64,000 bases of DNA from Streptococcus bovimastitidis (GTDB taxonomy: Bacteria > Bacillota > Bacilli > Lactobacillales > Streptococcaceae): assembly GCF_001885095.1 (NCBI RefSeq), contig NZ_LZDD01000001.1, positions 744,001 through 808,000 of the forward strand, in the 5' to 3' direction. Below the pieces are notes generated by a model. The model was not told the origin of the DNA. It saw nothing but the letters and a program-made list of their open reading frames with translations, and ran no database searches. A program made the translations under genes and the position numbers. This document shows, piece after piece, positions 61,678 to 64,000 of this stretch; position 1 is the first letter of the stretch, and each line of letters starts with the position of its first letter.

Positions 61678-62187
61678 TTAAAGACTTAAATCCATACTTT
61701 TTGACAGCTTATCTATTATAATTGAACCGATAAGTAAAGAAGTAAATTCTCCAACTCCTGTAGTGAACCATGTCATTAATAATGGTAATTTTGCTACAAA
61801 GAATAATTCAATAGCAACTGTAATCATTGATGCCGCAAAAAAGAGCGAAAAGTAAAAGAAGGCTTTATTGATTTGACCATTAAACACATATTCATTTTTA
61901 TATTTGCTAAATAGATAAACACCTAGACTAACAAAGATAAGGGTTGAAGCTCCGCCAACAAAGACATCAATGATTCCGAAACTATAAAAGTTTGCGATCA
62001 TACAACCGATGGTCACGGCAGTAATGTATTTCTTGTTATAAAAAGCAAGAAAGTTTAACATCTCAGATACTCTAAACTGGTACATTCCATAAGAGATAGC
62101 ATTAAGGGGAGGTGTAATAGTTAGGACCACATAAAGAGCAGCCACTAAAGCAATGTGAACATAGTCACGGACAGTATAAGATTTCAT
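61678..62187 (-). CDS. queT: QueT, substrate-binding component of a queuosine-precursor ECF transporter
   Basis: A membrane protein of 169 residues with about five or six helices, opening MKSYTVRDYVHIALVAALYVVL and continuing with YGMYQFRVSEMLNFLAFY, typical of QueT. It imports preQ1 or a related precursor by docking to a shared ECF energizing module, which is not in this window. The start at 62187 is set by AAAGGAGAAAAT; the frame opens upstream at 62208 in the riboswitch. A preQ1-II riboswitch controls it, which supports the assignment. Confidence 0.93.
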   Translation of the reverse strand: MKSYTVRDYVHIALVAALYVVLTITPPLNAISYGMYQFRVSEMLNFLAFYNKKYITAVTIGCMIANFYSFGIIDVFVGGASTLIFVSLGVYLFSKYKNEYVFNGQINKAFFYFSLFFAASMITVAIELFFVAKLPLLMTWFTTGVGEFTSLLIGSIIIDKLSKSMDLSL

Positions 62188-62190
62188 ATT

Positions 62191-62265
62191 TTCTCCTTTG
62201 ACGCTCAAGTCATCTCATCTTCGAGCGTTTGTAATATGCTTGGCGAAAGGGAACTAAGCACCAAG
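62191..62265 (-). promoter_or_regulatory. preQ1-II (COG4708-type) riboswitch upstream of queT
   Basis: The minus strand reads CTTGGTGCTTAG, then CGCCAAGCATATTAC, a stem ACGCTC / GAGCGT and AAAGGAGAA at the end. This order matches the preQ1-II class, where CTTGGTG pairs with CGCCAAG and the Shine-Dalgarno is held in the pseudoknot when preQ1 is bound. It should block queT translation when the ligand is plentiful. Confidence 0.92.
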
Positions 62266-62285
62266 GGTTGCATGGCAACTTTAAT

Positions 62286-62294
62286 ATTGTAGCA
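62286..62294 (-). promoter_or_regulatory. Extended -10 promoter of the queT transcript
   Basis: Minus strand TGC-TACAAT (TACAAT at 62286-62291), 20 nt upstream of the riboswitch; no clear -35. Confidence 0.5.
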
Positions 62295-62417
62295 CAATTA
62301 GCATGAGAAAAAAAGGACTTTCGCTTCAAAAAAAGCAAGTAACTAGGCTGACTAGACAGGTTATGGTAAAATAAATCAAAAAGAAAAGTCCCTAACGATT
62401 TTGGGCAGAAGGAAAAA

Positions 62418-62996
62418 ATGAAAAGTTCACGATTAGAAGCCTTTAGTGATGGTGTCTTAGCCATTATTATCACCATCATGATTTTGGAACTCAAAGTACC
62501 TGAATCCTATCAACTGGCAAGTTTACTTGCAGTTCTACCAAAGCTTTTAGCCTATCTCTTAAGCTATGCCTATGTAGCTATCTATTGGAACAACCACCAC
62601 CATTTATTATCAAGCATAACTAAAACCAACGCCAAAGTCCTATGGGGAAATATGATGTGGCTCTTCTTTATGTCCCTAATCCCATTCTCAACAGCTTGGC
62701 TCAGCCATTTTTATAAAGAACAATTACCAGCCATGGTTTATGGGATTGTCTTTCTTTTAACAGCCTTTGCCTACATTTACCTGCAAAAGCAAGTTGTTAA
62801 TATCAGTGATGCCAAAGAAGAATTACAAGAAGTAATTGGAAAAGATAAAAAAGGTAAAATATCAGCCATCTTTTACACCATTTCCATTATCCTCAGCTTC
62901 GTCTCCTCTTACTTATCAATCGCCTGTTTCATCATCGTAGCTATTATGTGGTTCGTCCCTGATAAACGCTTCTCAAAAGTCCTAAACGGCAACTAA
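62418..62996 (+). CDS. TMEM175-family (DUF1211) potassium channel-like protein
   Basis: A 192-residue membrane protein with six helices. The signature R5...F9-S10-D11-G12 lies in the first helix (RLEAFSDGVLAIIITIM), as in bacterial TMEM175 channels, where a ring of these residues forms the pore. Bacterial members are potassium-selective tetramers. The upstream GGCAGAAGGAAAAA gives a ribosome site. It is divergent from queT and ends in a terminator. Confidence 0.88.
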   Translation: MKSSRLEAFSDGVLAIIITIMILELKVPESYQLASLLAVLPKLLAYLLSYAYVAIYWNNHHHLLSSITKTNAKVLWGNMMWLFFMSLIPFSTAWLSHFYKEQLPAMVYGIVFLLTAFAYIYLQKQVVNISDAKEELQEVIGKDKKGKISAIFYTISIILSFVSSYLSIACFIIVAIMWFVPDKRFSKVLNGN

Positions 62997-63016
62997 AACT
63001 AGATATAAGAAAAAAG

Positions 63017-63040
63017 CTTGGGATTTTCCCAAGGTTTTTT
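63017..63040 (+). terminator. Terminator of the TMEM175-like gene
   Basis: CTTGGGA / TCCCAAG with a 3-nt loop, followed by GTTTTTT. Confidence 0.85.
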
Positions 63041-63088
63041 GGTTAAAGTTACTAAAGATATTAGGTTTCTGTCTTACCACTAAAAGAA

Positions 63089-63113
63089 AAGACTTGGATA
63101 ACATCCAAGTCTT
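63089..63113 (-). terminator. Terminator of enolase
   Basis: An 11-bp stem AAGACTTGGAT / ATCCAAGTCTT with a 3-nt loop and TTTTCTTTT on the minus strand, about 65 nt after the eno stop. Confidence 0.8.
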
Positions 63114-63152
63114 CTTCAATAACTTTACTTCGCTAATAGATATTAGCTCAGG

Positions 63153-64000
<848 letters not shown>

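Overview
This is a low-GC Firmicute chromosome segment, almost certainly a Streptococcus of the pyogenic branch (S. agalactiae, S. uberis, S. parauberis, S. iniae or S. pyogenes type; I cannot fix the species from sequence alone). The evidence is the infC-rpmI-rplT, rpsU/mscL/dnaG/rpoD/sufT-like and murA-epuA-endA blocks, an F-ATPase operon in the order EBFHAGDC, the rexAB pair, and a rhamnose-polysaccharide locus directly downstream of rpoD, as in S. pyogenes. Nearly all genes are on the minus strand. The exceptions are the 5' fragment, ferredoxin, mscL, a YpfJ-type metallopeptidase and a TMEM175-like channel. I see no tRNA, rRNA, insertion sequence, prophage or CRISPR array.

Layout. 1-3.5 kb: translation genes (infC-rpmI-rplT with a structured leader), cmk, a LysM protein, a ferredoxin and an EbsA-like membrane protein. 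3.5-6.7 kb: pepT and a large secreted amidase with ChW repeats. 6.7-21.2 kb: the accessory heart of the window, a cell-wall polysaccharide locus. From 5' to 3' of the minus-strand transcript it holds a GT2, rmlD, rgpA/gacB, rgpB/gacC, gacI-like and gacJ-like genes, a pilin-like membrane protein, licD, a second extra GT2, a TarI/IspD-type cytidylyltransferase, an SDR, a DUF2142-like membrane protein, a Wzx-type flippase and a GT4; the amidase follows 21 nt later. 21.2-25.7 kb: sufT-like, rpoD, dnaG, mscL, rpsU. 25.8-32.8 kb: rexBA. 32.9-41.4 kb: metallopeptidase, OsmC, pheS-GNAT-pheT under a T-box, endA-epuA-murA, DUF1146. 41.4-47.9 kb: ATP synthase. 48.1-61.6 kb: glycogen locus (pulA-glgB-glgC-glgD-glgA-glgP) behind ligA and dagK. 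61.6-64 kb: queT under a preQ1-II riboswitch, a TMEM175 channel and the 3' part of enolase.

How it works together. The polysaccharide locus differs from the S. pyogenes gac paradigm. No RgpC/RgpD-type ABC exporter or GacF/GacG-type polymerising transferase is present here; a flippase and a DUF2142 membrane protein occupy the locus instead. A cytidylyltransferase + SDR + LicD trio suggests a polyol-phosphate decoration, as is known for the glucitol-phosphate-containing group B antigen. Embedded in it is an AT-rich gene for a secreted, membrane-anchored protein with a degenerate SpaA/pilin-like domain and no usable LPXTG motif. This is the least explained gene and my best candidate for something undescribed.

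Regulatory signals readable directly from sequence include an infC leader with a putative non-canonical start, a Phe T-box with a UUC specifier, a preQ1-II riboswitch, two promoter/start arrangements that predict leaderless mRNAs (ferredoxin and DUF1146), stop codons embedded in hairpin stems, and a degenerate ~50-bp tandem repeat behind rpoD.
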